Assembly: GCA_903844895.1 (NCBI GenBank)
Contig: CAIMVM010000298.1
Coordinates: 1 to 56,416 of the forward strand
Direction: 5' to 3'
Source of the DNA: an uncultured Pseudomonadota bacterium
GTDB taxonomy: Bacteria; Bdellovibrionota_B; Oligoflexia; Oligoflexales; CAIMVM01
DNA length: 56,416 bases
Shown here: positions 16,222 to 24,984 of the stretch, one piece after another
Layout of the letters: each line of letters opens with the position of its first letter
Numbering within the stretch: position 1 is the first letter of the stretch
The notes under the pieces: model-generated
What the model was told of the DNA's origin: nothing
Database searches by the model: none
Seen by the model: only the letters and a program-made list of their open reading frames with translations
Translations under genes and position numbers: made by a program

Positions 16222-17841
16222 GTGGAATCATTTCAGGCATTTTTAAGAAATATGTCTACTCAGTTTTCCAACTTCTGGAAGGGTCTCTCTGGGGGAAAGA
16301 GGGTTCTATTTGGCTCTGTCGCAATTGGCAGTGTCGTGGCATTGTTGGCTCTAGCTTCCCTGGCGACAAGGAAAGATCAAGAATACCTTTTCGTCGATAT
16401 ATCTTCTGAAGATAGCATAGAAATTGCTAATAATATTAAATCTTCAGGATACACAGACTTCATTATTGACAAAAAAGGCATCAAGGTAAATCGAGCTGAT
16501 GTTGCGCGCCTTAGAATGCAAGTCGCACAGGCAGGTCTCCCTACAAAAGGTGTGGTAGGTTGGGAGAAATTTGATGAAGAGCATTTTACTAGAACCGAGT
16601 TCGAACAAGATATACAAAAGCTAAGAGCCATACAAGGCGAGCTGTCTAGAACCATCTCAGCCATAGAAGGTGTTACTAGCGCTAGAGTGCACATTGTTCA
16701 GCCCAGAAATAGTCTATTCGTAAGAGATCAAAAGAAGACAACTGCGGCAATATTTATTAAAACTAAAAAAAATGCCTCCCTTTCGAAAAGTCAAATCAAA
16801 GGTATCCAGCATATTGTGTCCTCTTCTGTAGAAGGTTTAGATAGAAACGATGTTTCTATTATAGACAACGAAGGAAACATGATTAGTGAGCAGGAGTCAA
16901 CTGATGCCACTTCCAAACTAACTAAAGAAATGGTTGCTTACAAAAAAGAAGTTGAGAATTCCCTTGAACGACGTATTCAAATGATAGTGGGACGCGTGGT
17001 TGGAGCAGGGCGAATTGAAGCTAAAGTTGATGCTGAGGTTGATTTTACCCAAGAAAAACAAACAATTTCTGACGTTGATCCGGATAAGGCTGGGGTTCTT
17101 TCGAGGAGTACCACAGGATTTGCCATGGATGGAACCGGGCTTAATCCAACAGGGATACCAGGATCCAAATCTAATGTTCCTGGCGAACAGGAGGATGTGT
17201 CGGGATCGCAGTCTAAGACAGGATCCAAGCGCGATACTGAACTGGTCAATTTCGAGCTATCTAAAACCGTCAGCGAAAAGACTCTTCCTGTTGGAAATTT
17301 AAAGCGACTAACGGTTTCCGTTCTGGTTGATGGCAAGCAAATTTACCCGCCAGACGGCTCGATTCCTAAGTTTCAAGCCCGAACAGAAGAAGAAATGAAG
17401 CAAATTGATTCTCTTATTAGAAATGCTGTTGGCTTTAAAGAGGGGCGAGATTCCATAACTGTACAGAACATGCTATTTCAGATTGACCATGAACAGTTAG
17501 AAGAGATTAAGGTTATAAAGAAAGAAGAAAGAGAGTACACCACTACTATTGCCATGGCATTCGCAATAGCTTTGTCTACAGCACTCTTCTTTATGTTTAT
17601 CGTACGTCCATACATCCGTTGGCTCTCCTATGATCCTCAAAAGAAACATGATGAGAAGTTTATCGAAGAATTCAATGCGGATTTAGAGGTCGCCCAACAT
17701 CAAAACATCCAAATTCAAGAGGATGTGCCGTTTGAAAAACTGTCGCCGACCGAGCAGGTCCACTATTTAGCAAAACATGAACCAAAACGAACGACTGAAG
17801 CCATTCGCATGATGATGAATCCTCATCAGCCTCATGGGTGA
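16222..17841 (+). CDS. fliF: Flagellar MS-ring protein FliF
   Basis: FliF forms the membrane-embedded MS ring. The 539-residue protein starts at GTG 16222. It has an N-terminal membrane helix (about 27-50), ring-building motifs (LRMQVAQAGLPTKGVVGWEKFDE, QGELSRTISAIEGVTSARVHI), a periplasmic beta-collar region rich in Ser/Gly (about 295-335) and a second helix near 443-463. The cytoplasmic tail ends EQVHYLAKHEPKRTTEAIRMMM, in the place of the FliG-binding tail of other FliF proteins. The next gene is fliH-like, not fliG. Confidence 0.95.
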   Translation: MESFQAFLRNMSTQFSNFWKGLSGGKRVLFGSVAIGSVVALLALASLATRKDQEYLFVDISSEDSIEIANNIKSSGYTDFIIDKKGIKVNRADVARLRMQVAQAGLPTKGVVGWEKFDEEHFTRTEFEQDIQKLRAIQGELSRTISAIEGVTSARVHIVQPRNSLFVRDQKKTTAAIFIKTKKNASLSKSQIKGIQHIVSSSVEGLDRNDVSIIDNEGNMISEQESTDATSKLTKEMVAYKKEVENSLERRIQMIVGRVVGAGRIEAKVDAEVDFTQEKQTISDVDPDKAGVLSRSTTGFAMDGTGLNPTGIPGSKSNVPGEQEDVSGSQSKTGSKRDTELVNFELSKTVSEKTLPVGNLKRLTVSVLVDGKQIYPPDGSIPKFQARTEEEMKQIDSLIRNAVGFKEGRDSITVQNMLFQIDHEQLEEIKVIKKEEREYTTTIAMAFAIALSTALFFMFIVRPYIRWLSYDPQKKHDEKFIEEFNADLEVAQHQNIQIQEDVPFEKLSPTEQVHYLAKHEPKRTTEAIRMMMNPHQPHG

Positions 17842-17847
17842 TAAAAG

Positions 17848-19107
17848 ATGCAATATGATGATCAAGACAAAAAAGCAGGAAAATACCTAAGTTGGAAGTC
17901 TTCAGTAATGAAGAAAATTTCAGTCGTGGATTATAGCTTTCAAGAAATAACAAAAACCAAAACCACCCAGACTGACAACCTCGCAGGAAATATCGTATTT
18001 GCTAATCTTCATAGTGCAGAGGAAACTGCCGATCTGAAGGAACCTAGATTCTTCAGCTCAAATTTGCTTACTGAAGATCAACAGTCCCCAGTGATTTTGG
18101 CGCAAGATTTTACTAAAGACTGGACAAAAAGCAGACAGAATGGTTCGAAAAGAAATAGTTTTCTAGATGAAGACGAACTTGATCCACTAGAGGCCCTTCG
18201 TCTTCAGCAAATCATGGATAAGCGGCAGCAGGAGCAAAGTGAGCAAGAAGCTGATTCCGAAGTATCTACTCTCGATTCTGCTTCTAAGAATGAACAAGTA
18301 GAAGACAGGACTGACTCTGCGCCAAGAAATTCCGAAATGGCCTCAATTGATATGATGTCAAAAGTCATTTCTGAAATGAAGTCAGGAAAAAAAGAGTCTC
18401 AAGTAGGCGCTCTTGAAAATGAAGTCCATTCTGCTGAGACGGATTCTTCTTTTATTCCGATGTCTGGTACTCCTGGCCAAGTTGGAGATTATGAAGAAAG
18501 TGCTCGTATGACGTATTTAGCTCAAAAAGAGCTCGATGAAATTCGAAATAGAGCCTATCAAGAGGCGTATGAAGATGCTAAATCGAGCCTTGATCTAGCC
18601 AAAATTTCGGCTGAGGCGAGATCCATTGGCTATGAGGCCGGATTTAAAGAAGGTGAAGCAAAAGGAGTGATCTCAGCGGATCAAAAGAAAGAGGCAGTTG
18701 CGCTAAATATTCAGGGACTTTTAAGCGAGTTTGAAAAACTTAAGTTCAATATAATGGAAAACGCGCAAGAAAACTTTGTCGAGCTGGTCCAAGCTATTTG
18801 TGAAGCTCTTTTAGATCAATATTTTGCTGTGGATCCCGAATCTTTTGCAAAGGTTGTTCTTCAAGCAGTAAAGTCAGGTATCCAGGCCGATCATTTCGTC
18901 GTCCATGTCCACCCAGAGAAATTTGAGTCGATGAAAGGCGTTACCATTCCAGGCTTTATAGAGAAGTTAAAGCCTGATAGCACTCTTGCTAAAGATGAAT
19001 TTAAAATCGATTCCGATTTGACAGCTCTTTCTGGGAATATTCGTCAAATGATTTCGGATCTTGTTAAAAAGGCTGATGTTAATCTTTTTGAAGTGAAGGC
19101 GAGTTGA
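17848..19107 (+). CDS. fliH: FliH-like flagellar export regulator with long N-terminal extension
   Basis: FliH binds and restrains the export ATPase FliI. The C-terminal half has the family layout: AYQEAYEDAKSSLDLAKISAEARSIGYEAGFKEGEAKG (a G-rich helix at about 235-275), then a helical/beta domain (ENFVELVQAICEALLDQYFAVDPESFAKVVLQAV to DLTALSGNIRQMI). At 419 residues it is far longer than the usual 220-260. Residues 1 to about 215 are polar, acidic and probably disordered. It occupies the fliH position but directly follows fliF. A second ATG at 17908 could be the start. Confidence 0.8.
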   Translation: MQYDDQDKKAGKYLSWKSSVMKKISVVDYSFQEITKTKTTQTDNLAGNIVFANLHSAEETADLKEPRFFSSNLLTEDQQSPVILAQDFTKDWTKSRQNGSKRNSFLDEDELDPLEALRLQQIMDKRQQEQSEQEADSEVSTLDSASKNEQVEDRTDSAPRNSEMASIDMMSKVISEMKSGKKESQVGALENEVHSAETDSSFIPMSGTPGQVGDYEESARMTYLAQKELDEIRNRAYQEAYEDAKSSLDLAKISAEARSIGYEAGFKEGEAKGVISADQKKEAVALNIQGLLSEFEKLKFNIMENAQENFVELVQAICEALLDQYFAVDPESFAKVVLQAVKSGIQADHFVVHVHPEKFESMKGVTIPGFIEKLKPDSTLAKDEFKIDSDLTALSGNIRQMISDLVKKADVNLFEVKAS

Positions 19108-20498
19108 TGAGCTTTTTCACTCAAATTCCAACTGTTAAAAAACTAGATCGACAGGAACTAAAAAGTTCTATGGGAAGTCCTATCTGGAACCCGCAAGGCA
19201 AGGTGATTGATGTAGTAGGAACGATTGTGGAAGCTAAACTTCCACAAAGTCGGATGGGTATGGTTGTAGAAATCTGCTATCCAGGACAGAATGAAGACCT
19301 TTTAGCTGAGGTGGTCGGATTTAAAGGTGATAGAAGTCTTCTTCTACCATACTCTTCATTAACGGGAATTTCTTCGGGTGCGATTGTCAAGGGTCAGAGA
19401 ATGTTTGATGAAGTACCGGTAGGTGATTTTCTACTGGGAAAGGTAATTGATCCATTTTTTAGAAATTTAAAGAGTGAGAAAAATGAGACTATCGTCGCCC
19501 CGCAGGGCGCTCATAAGGTTTCATTGGATGCCGTTGCTCCTAATCCGATGGAAAGAGATCGCATTGAGAGGCCTATGACTTTAGGGATCAAGGCAATGGA
19601 TTCTCTTCTCACATTTGGTGAAGGCCAAAGGATTGGAATTTTTGCAGGCTCCGGCGTCGGAAAAAGCGTGTTGCTCGGTATGATTGCAAAAGGTGGAGAT
19701 ACTGATGTTAACGTTATAGGTCTCATCGGGGAACGGGGGAGAGAGGTTCGCGAATTTATCGAACGAGATCTCGGTCCAGAAGGCCTAGCCAAGTCAGTGG
19801 TAGTATGTGTGACTTCGGATAAGTCACCACTCATGCGTATTCGCGCAGCTAAGATGGTGACTGCCATTGCAGAGCATTTTTCTCACAAGGGAAAACGGGT
19901 TATTTTAATGATGGACTCACTAACTCGAGTTGCCCAAGCTCAAAGAGAGATAGGACTTGCAGTGGGAGAACCTCCAACTTCTAAGGGTTATCCGCCTTCT
20001 GTGTATTCGTTACTCCCAAGGCTTTTAGAGCGCTGCGGCCCACAGGCTCAAGGTCGCGGCTCTATTTCAGGTCTTTATACAGTGTTGGTAGACGGCGATG
20101 ATTTTAATGATCCCATTCCTGATGCTGCAAGGGGGATTTTAGATGGGCATATCAATTTGTCTCGAGATCTAGCAGCAAAGGGGCATTTTCCTGCAATAGA
20201 AATTACTACTTCTGCTAGCAGGGTGATGCGAGATATTGTTTCCAAAGACCATTGGAATCTCTCTATTTCCATAAAATCTTTATTAGCGGTATTTCAGCAA
20301 AATCATGATTTGATTCAGATTGGTGCCTATCAGTCGGGGGCGAACCCTTTATTGGACCGAGCCATAGCGATTATGCCTCAATTGGAAAGCTTTTTGAAGC
20401 AAGACACCGATGAGTTTTCTACGATGAAAGATGCTATTTCAGGACTTTTGCGAATCAATCAGGCGTCCCTGGCTTTTGGATCTCAGAAAAACAAGTAG
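19107..20498 (+). CDS. fliI: Flagellum-specific export ATPase FliI
   Basis: FliI is the hexameric ATPase of the flagellar type III export system. The 463-residue product has Walker A FAGSGVGKSVL (about 185-195), GLIGERGREVREFIE, Walker B VILMMDSLTRVAQAQREIGLA and the GEPPTSKGYPPSVYSLLPRLLERCG segment specific to type III ATPases. Its ATG overlaps the fliH stop (TGATG), so the two are translationally coupled. The member is full length with no missing motif. Confidence 0.96.
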   Translation: MSFFTQIPTVKKLDRQELKSSMGSPIWNPQGKVIDVVGTIVEAKLPQSRMGMVVEICYPGQNEDLLAEVVGFKGDRSLLLPYSSLTGISSGAIVKGQRMFDEVPVGDFLLGKVIDPFFRNLKSEKNETIVAPQGAHKVSLDAVAPNPMERDRIERPMTLGIKAMDSLLTFGEGQRIGIFAGSGVGKSVLLGMIAKGGDTDVNVIGLIGERGREVREFIERDLGPEGLAKSVVVCVTSDKSPLMRIRAAKMVTAIAEHFSHKGKRVILMMDSLTRVAQAQREIGLAVGEPPTSKGYPPSVYSLLPRLLERCGPQAQGRGSISGLYTVLVDGDDFNDPIPDAARGILDGHINLSRDLAAKGHFPAIEITTSASRVMRDIVSKDHWNLSISIKSLLAVFQQNHDLIQIGAYQSGANPLLDRAIAIMPQLESFLKQDTDEFSTMKDAISGLLRINQASLAFGSQKNK

Positions 20499-20507
20499 GA
20501 ATGAAAT

Positions 20508-20957
20508 ATGTTGCCCCACAAAAAAATGAAGCAATTAGCTCCCATTATAAAACTTAAGAAGCACAGCTTAGATTTAGAGTCGGCAGAACTTCATGCGATA
20601 CGTCAATCTAAGTTGGAAGTTGTTGAAAGAATGCGTCAAAGCCAAAAGGCATATATGAGCTCAGTGGATCAGTTAAACTTAATGCGCAGTAGAGGAATGA
20701 ATCAGGAGGCATTAAGTCTAGAGCTTGGTATTGATGGATTTAGAAATCGTTGGGCGGCACTTCTCGCTGAGGCAAGGCTGTTGGAGCGTAGGGAAAAAGT
20801 TCAGATAAAGATGGTGATGTCCCTCGAAACCGAGCTTAAGACAGTAGAGAATCTTCATGAAAAGTTTGAAGAAGTGTTTAGAAAAGATATGTCGGTCAAA
20901 GATCAGGCATCGATGGATGATTTTTCTCAAAATAGGTTTTTTGGCCGTTCTAAGTAG
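20508..20957 (+). CDS. fliJ: FliJ-like flagellar export chaperone
   Basis: FliJ is a coiled-coil stalk that connects FliI to the export gate. The 149-residue protein is highly charged and almost wholly helical, with two long heptad stretches (LKKHSLDLESAELHAIRQSKLEVVERMRQ, then LLAEARLLERREKVQIKMVMSLETELKTVENLHEKFEEVF). FliJ sequences diverge strongly, so the call rests on length, coiled-coil character and position right after fliI. Confidence 0.75.
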   Translation: MLPHKKMKQLAPIIKLKKHSLDLESAELHAIRQSKLEVVERMRQSQKAYMSSVDQLNLMRSRGMNQEALSLELGIDGFRNRWAALLAEARLLERREKVQIKMVMSLETELKTVENLHEKFEEVFRKDMSVKDQASMDDFSQNRFFGRSK

Positions 20958-20967
20958 GGGAGTAAGT

Positions 20968-21654
20968 ATGCCTAAATCACTTAAAATTTTACTAGCCTTG
21001 AAATTGTTTGCTCTTGTTGTATTTGTACTAGTTCAGACAGATCAAATTCGAATTGGTGAACTGGCGGGATTTGCGGAGGGTACCAAGGCGCCCGAAGAGC
21101 AGCAGCCAAAGGAAGGTGAAATCCATGATTTTTTGGCTATACCAAAACTAGGTGAAGATGCCCCCAGTTCTCGAGAAACCCTGTCTAGGTATTTGGATGT
21201 CGCCGATAGAAAACGACAAGACGTGCTTCGTAGGATGGAATTTTTAGAAAAGCGAGAAGCTTCGCTTAAACTCATCGAGGGGACCATAGACAGGAAGCTC
21301 TCTCAGCTAGACGAAGAACGAAAGTTTTTTGCGGCATCTATTCAGAAAGAAACAGAACTCAAAAAAGAGAGATTGACGCGACTCATTGAACTTTATGACA
21401 AGATGGAACCCAAAAAAGCGGCTACGTTATTTGAGAGCTTGAGCCCCGATCTCTCGGTCTCACTCCTCAAGTCTTTAAAGCAAAAGCAACTTACAGCTAT
21501 TCTTGAGAAGATGGCACCTGATAAAGCTTCTAAATTAACGGAATATTTTAGTCGCATGAAGTCCGGGGCTGAATACGATCTTCTCAAGGAAATGAATTCT
21601 TCCCTTCGCGATGCCTTTAAGGAGTGTAAAGGAGATTCTATTCCTGCCCACTAG
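20968..21654 (+). CDS. MotE-like / MgtE-N-domain flagellar protein
   Basis: The ATG at 20968 follows GGGAG and gives 228 residues. There is one N-terminal membrane anchor (LKILLALKLFALVVFVLVQT), a periplasmic linker and a coiled coil (RKRQDVLRRMEFLEKREASLKLIEG...LDEERKFFAA). The C-terminal MgtE-N-like helical domain follows (LYDKMEPKKAATLFESLSPDLSVSLLKSLKQKQLTAILEKMAPDKASKLTEYF). This layout is that of MotE, a periplasmic chaperone of the MotC stator-associated protein in alpha-proteobacteria, and of similar proteins after fliJ elsewhere. It closes the operon and ends before a terminator hairpin. Confidence 0.7.
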   Translation: MPKSLKILLALKLFALVVFVLVQTDQIRIGELAGFAEGTKAPEEQQPKEGEIHDFLAIPKLGEDAPSSRETLSRYLDVADRKRQDVLRRMEFLEKREASLKLIEGTIDRKLSQLDEERKFFAASIQKETELKKERLTRLIELYDKMEPKKAATLFESLSPDLSVSLLKSLKQKQLTAILEKMAPDKASKLTEYFSRMKSGAEYDLLKEMNSSLRDAFKECKGDSIPAH

Positions 21655-21751
21655 TTTAGTTACAGGAATTGAATTTCTATAGTAGATTTCGAGTTTTGAA
21701 ATTGAAGTCTATAGGCCTAGGTTTTTCAAGAGGCATTCTATTCAACGACTC

Positions 21752-21793
21752 AATACATCAGACTGAGCTTTAGCAATCTCAATCTGATGTATT
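21752..21793. terminator. Hairpin terminator between convergent motE-like gene and fabI
   Basis: AATACATCAGA (21752-21762) and TCTGATGTATT (21783-21793) pair perfectly. Inside, TGAG and CTCA extend the stem with one mismatch, leaving a 10-base loop. There is no long T run. Position between two convergent genes suggests a shared bidirectional terminator or transcript-end stabiliser. Confidence 0.6.
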
Positions 21794-21807
21794 AGGATTG
21801 GTTTCTT

Positions 21808-22614
21808 TCATTCCGTGGTTTTGTCGAAAGCCCGACCAGGTGAACCCATGACGTGGTAACCTGCGTCCACATGAAGAATTTCCCCTGTAACACCTGAAGC
21901 TAAGTCACTTAGGAGATATCCCGCTGACTTACCTACTTCATCTTGAGTTACATTGCGCTCTAGGGGGGCAATGGATTTGTACATGTCTAGCATTTTGCCA
22001 GCGCCTACTGCTGAAGAAGCTAAGGTTTTGATGGGCCCGGCACTGATTCCGTTCACCCTGATATTTTTGGCTCCCAAGTCATAAGCAGCATAGCGAACCG
22101 ACATATCTAAGGCTGCCTTTGCCAGGCCCATCATGTTGTAGCCAGCAATAACCTTCTCGCCACCAAAATACGTGAGTGTGGCGATGCTGCCACCAGAGTT
22201 CATAACTTTGGAGCCTTCACGACAAATCGCTAAGAAGCTATAGACGCTCACATCCATGGCGTTAAGAAATCCCTCGCGGCTAGCTTCAATGGTGGGACAC
22301 TTTAAATCTTGAAGAGGGGCGAACGCGATAGAGTGTACCAAAAAGTCAATTTTGCCATAGTGCTTGGCAACATCGCCAAAAAAACGGGCGATGTCTTCAT
22401 CTTTTCCTACATTACAAGGAAGTACCAGTTTTGGGTTCCACTCATCCACAACTTTTCTAATTCTGCCTTCCATTTTGCCAGATTCGTCGGGCAAAAAACT
22501 AAAGGCGATTTCAGCTCCTTGGTCGACGAGAAACCGAGCAATGCCTGAAGCAATAGAGTGCTGGTTTGCTATGCCCATGATGACGCCGCACTTGCCTTCA
22601 AATAATCCTGCCAT
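21808..22614 (-). CDS. fabI: Enoyl-ACP reductase (NADH) FabI
   Basis: FabI reduces trans-2-enoyl-ACP in the last step of each fatty-acid elongation round. The 268-residue protein has the FabI form of the SDR fold: GIANQHSIASGIA (14-26) for NADH, LVHSIAFAP (92-100), and the catalytic pair Y159-x6-K166 with Y149 upstream. Spacing is as in E. coli Tyr146/Tyr156/Lys163. The substrate loop NGISAGPIKTLASSAVG follows. Length is typical. It stands alone on the minus strand behind its own promoter. Confidence 0.96.
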   Translation of the reverse strand: MAGLFEGKCGVIMGIANQHSIASGIARFLVDQGAEIAFSFLPDESGKMEGRIRKVVDEWNPKLVLPCNVGKDEDIARFFGDVAKHYGKIDFLVHSIAFAPLQDLKCPTIEASREGFLNAMDVSVYSFLAICREGSKVMNSGGSIATLTYFGGEKVIAGYNMMGLAKAALDMSVRYAAYDLGAKNIRVNGISAGPIKTLASSAVGAGKMLDMYKSIAPLERNVTQDEVGKSAGYLLSDLASGVTGEILHVDAGYHVMGSPGRAFDKTTE

Positions 22615-22652
22615 GACGAGCTTCCCCTTCGTTCGTAATTTTTGTAGCTATC

Positions 22653-22681
22653 TTAATAGTTCAGCTGACACTTCAGTTCAA
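22653..22681 (-). promoter_or_regulatory. Sigma-70-type promoter of fabI
   Basis: On the minus strand TTGAAC (-35, 22676-22681), a 17-base spacer and TATTAA (-10, 22653-22658) lie about 40 bases before the fabI ATG. Spacing is ideal and both boxes match well. Confidence 0.6.
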
Positions 22682-22834
22682 GACCCAACTCTATGTTGAC
22701 AGGGAAAACCTAGGTAGGATAGCTCCGTATTTGTTCTATCCAGCGGTAAACGTCTAGGTATAAGGCTCTTTTTTGAGAGTGACTCCTGCGGCACCGGCCT
22801 AGAGAGGCTTACTGTGTTCGAAAAGGAGTCGCCT

Positions 22835-22891
22835 GTGCTAATTTTATTTTCCGTCGTGGCATTTAGTTTCTTATCTCAGTTCAAGGAGTAG
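22835..22891 (+). CDS. Possible 18-residue hydrophobic microprotein
   Basis: GTG at 22835 has an AAGGAG ribosome site at the best distance and opens an 18-codon frame, MLILFSVVAFSFLSQFKE, ending at TAG 22889-22891. It is a single hydrophobic helix with a charged tail, like many small membrane peptides. An in-frame GTG at 22814 would lengthen it to 25 residues. The rest of the 380-bp gap between fabI and the DUF423 gene holds only the fabI promoter. Support is the ribosome site and composition only. Confidence 0.25.
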   Translation: MLILFSVVAFSFLSQFKE

Positions 22892-22995
22892 GCCTAGATT
22901 CTTCTACTGGACAGAAACTAATATCTTTTTTTGTGATCTGTTTTAATATAGTTGGCTTCGGACCAGTTGAGTCTTAAAAGAAAAGGGCGATAGCA

Positions 22996-23379
22996 ATGAA
23001 TCAGGGTAAGATTTTGATGGCCGCTGGAATTTATGGTTTCCTAGCCGTCGTTTTGGGAGCTTTCGGGACCCATTCTTTGAAGAATCTTTTGGATCCTTCC
23101 AGCTTGCAGATTTTCGACGTGGGAGTGAAGTATCAAATGTACCATGCTTTAGCTCTCGGGTTCGTTGCTGCTTTAGCGCAGCCATCCCTCACAAAGCATT
23201 TAAAAAAAGCAGCCCTCTTTTTTTCTATCGGGATAGCGATTTTTTCAGGTTCTCTTTACATCTTAGTCGCTACTCAGGTGAGAGTTCTCGGAGCCATCAC
23301 CCCCATAGGGGGAGGACTCCTTATAGTGGGGTGGTTTTTTCTTATACTTGAAGGCTGGGATCGATCTCAATCAAAGTAG
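22996..23379 (+). CDS. DUF423 (YgdD/YwdK-type) inner-membrane protein
   Basis: The 127-residue protein has four membrane helices and the DUF423 signatures: the first helix followed by GAFGTHSLKN, VKYQMYHALALG, then GIAIFSGSLYILVAT and ITPIGGGLLIVGW. The function of the family is unknown. Length fits. The gene is convergent with glpK, with 16 bases between the stops and no visible terminator. Confidence 0.85.
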   Translation: MNQGKILMAAGIYGFLAVVLGAFGTHSLKNLLDPSSLQIFDVGVKYQMYHALALGFVAALAQPSLTKHLKKAALFFSIGIAIFSGSLYILVATQVRVLGAITPIGGGLLIVGWFFLILEGWDRSQSK

Positions 23380-23395
23380 CTCGTTTCAGACAACT

Positions 23396-24931
23396 TTAGT
23401 CCGCATCGGCAAAGCATCTTACAGCCTTAACGGCGCGTTTCCAGCCTTTTTGGTGAGCTTTTCTTTCGGCCGCGTCAATCGTACTTTTAAATAGAGCATC
23501 TCTTTTCCATGCAGTTTTCATATCATCTAAGTTCTTATAGATACCTACACCTAGAGCGGAAACCATGGCGGCACCAAAAGCGGTGGTTTCAATATTTTGA
23601 GGACGATCTATCGTGATCCCTAAAATGTCAGCTTGAAACTTCATCAGAACATTGTTGGCGCTTGCGCCACCATCCACTTTGATTGTAATGATGTCGCTGT
23701 CTAAATCGGAGGCCATGGCAGTCATAAGGTCCGCAACTTGAAAGGCAATGCCTTCGAGTGTGGCTCTGATGATTTGATCTTTGCTCGTACCTCGGGTGAG
23801 TCCAAACAGGGCGCCTTGGGCTTTAGGGTCCCACCAGGGGGCACCAAGGCCAGCAAGGCTTGGCACAAAATAGACTTCTGGAGAAGCTTTGGTAGACGCA
23901 GGAATCTTTGAGGTTTGACTGGATTCGTCTATAAAATGGAGCTGGTCGCGAATAAATTGGACGGCGGCACCTGCTATAAATGCCGAACCTTCAAGAGCAT
24001 AGGTCATCTTGCCGTTGAGGGACCAGGCTACCGTAGTCAAGAGGCCAAATTTAGAGGCTTTAGGTATGGATCCAATGTTTGTCAAAGCGAAGGCTCCCGT
24101 GCCATAGGTGCATTTTGCTTCTCCTTCAGAAAAACAGGTTTGCCCCAGCAGTGCTGCTTGTTGATCGCCAAGAATTCCGGTGATGGGTATCCCATCTGGT
24201 AGGATGCCATTTAAATGGGTCTCGCCGAAACTGTAAGCGGAATCAAAAATTTGGGGCAAGATCTGCGGTTGAATTTCAAGGATTTTAAGGAGTTCTTCAT
24301 CCCATGTTCCTGTTTTAATATTGAACATAAGAGTTCGAGATGCGTTGGAGGCTTCGGTTGCGTGAACTTTGCAACCGGTAAGTCTATAGAGCAGCCAGCT
24401 ATCAATGGTACCTACTAGAGCGGATCCATTTTTGAGTGCGTCTGAGACTTCTTTATTTTCCCGAAGTAGCCAAGACAGCTTAGTGCCAGAAAAATAGGGG
24501 TCGAGAAATAGCCCCGTTTTCTCTCTAAAAATTGGCTCCAGTCCGCGAGCTTTAAGTTCGTTACATAGGCCTAGGGAACGTTTACATTGCCAAACAATAG
24601 CTTTACACAAAGGGCGTCCTGTTCCTTTTTCAAAAACACAGAGAGTTTCTCTTTGATTGGTAATGCCAATAGAAGCAAAGTGACTGGCATCTAATGTCAA
24701 GTTAGCCTGGTTTAGAGCTGCTAGAAAGGCTTTTGAAATGGAAGTCCAAATCTCATCTAAATCATGTTCCACCCAGCCGGCTTTGGGGAAATGTTGAGGA
24801 AAGTCAAACGTTGATTTTCCTAGGATTTTAGGTTCTTTCTTATCATCAAAATCGATTATCAAAACTGTGGATCCTGTGGTGCCCTGGTCAATGGTGATTA
24901 TCTTTTTCGAAGAATTATTTTTTGACGTCAT
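23396..24931 (-). CDS. glpK: Glycerol kinase GlpK
   Basis: GlpK makes sn-glycerol 3-phosphate from glycerol and ATP. The 511-residue product has the FGGY kinase pattern: IDQGTTGSTVLIID (ATP phosphate 1), GITNQRETLCVFEKGTGRPLCKAIVWQCKR (glycerol contacts), GDQQAALLGQTCFSEGEAKCTYGTGAF and the C-terminal VDGGASANNVLMKFQADILG. ATG 24931 follows GAGGTG. It is 53 bases downstream of the protease gene on the same strand and may share its transcript. No glpF or glpD lies nearby. Confidence 0.95.
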   Translation of the reverse strand: MTSKNNSSKKIITIDQGTTGSTVLIIDFDDKKEPKILGKSTFDFPQHFPKAGWVEHDLDEIWTSISKAFLAALNQANLTLDASHFASIGITNQRETLCVFEKGTGRPLCKAIVWQCKRSLGLCNELKARGLEPIFREKTGLFLDPYFSGTKLSWLLRENKEVSDALKNGSALVGTIDSWLLYRLTGCKVHATEASNASRTLMFNIKTGTWDEELLKILEIQPQILPQIFDSAYSFGETHLNGILPDGIPITGILGDQQAALLGQTCFSEGEAKCTYGTGAFALTNIGSIPKASKFGLLTTVAWSLNGKMTYALEGSAFIAGAAVQFIRDQLHFIDESSQTSKIPASTKASPEVYFVPSLAGLGAPWWDPKAQGALFGLTRGTSKDQIIRATLEGIAFQVADLMTAMASDLDSDIITIKVDGGASANNVLMKFQADILGITIDRPQNIETTAFGAAMVSALGVGIYKNLDDMKTAWKRDALFKSTIDAAERKAHQKGWKRAVKAVRCFADAD

Positions 24932-24984
24932 TATAGTCACCTCGATAAGTTGAGGAGCTATTGTACTTTTTTATAAAGTAAAAA

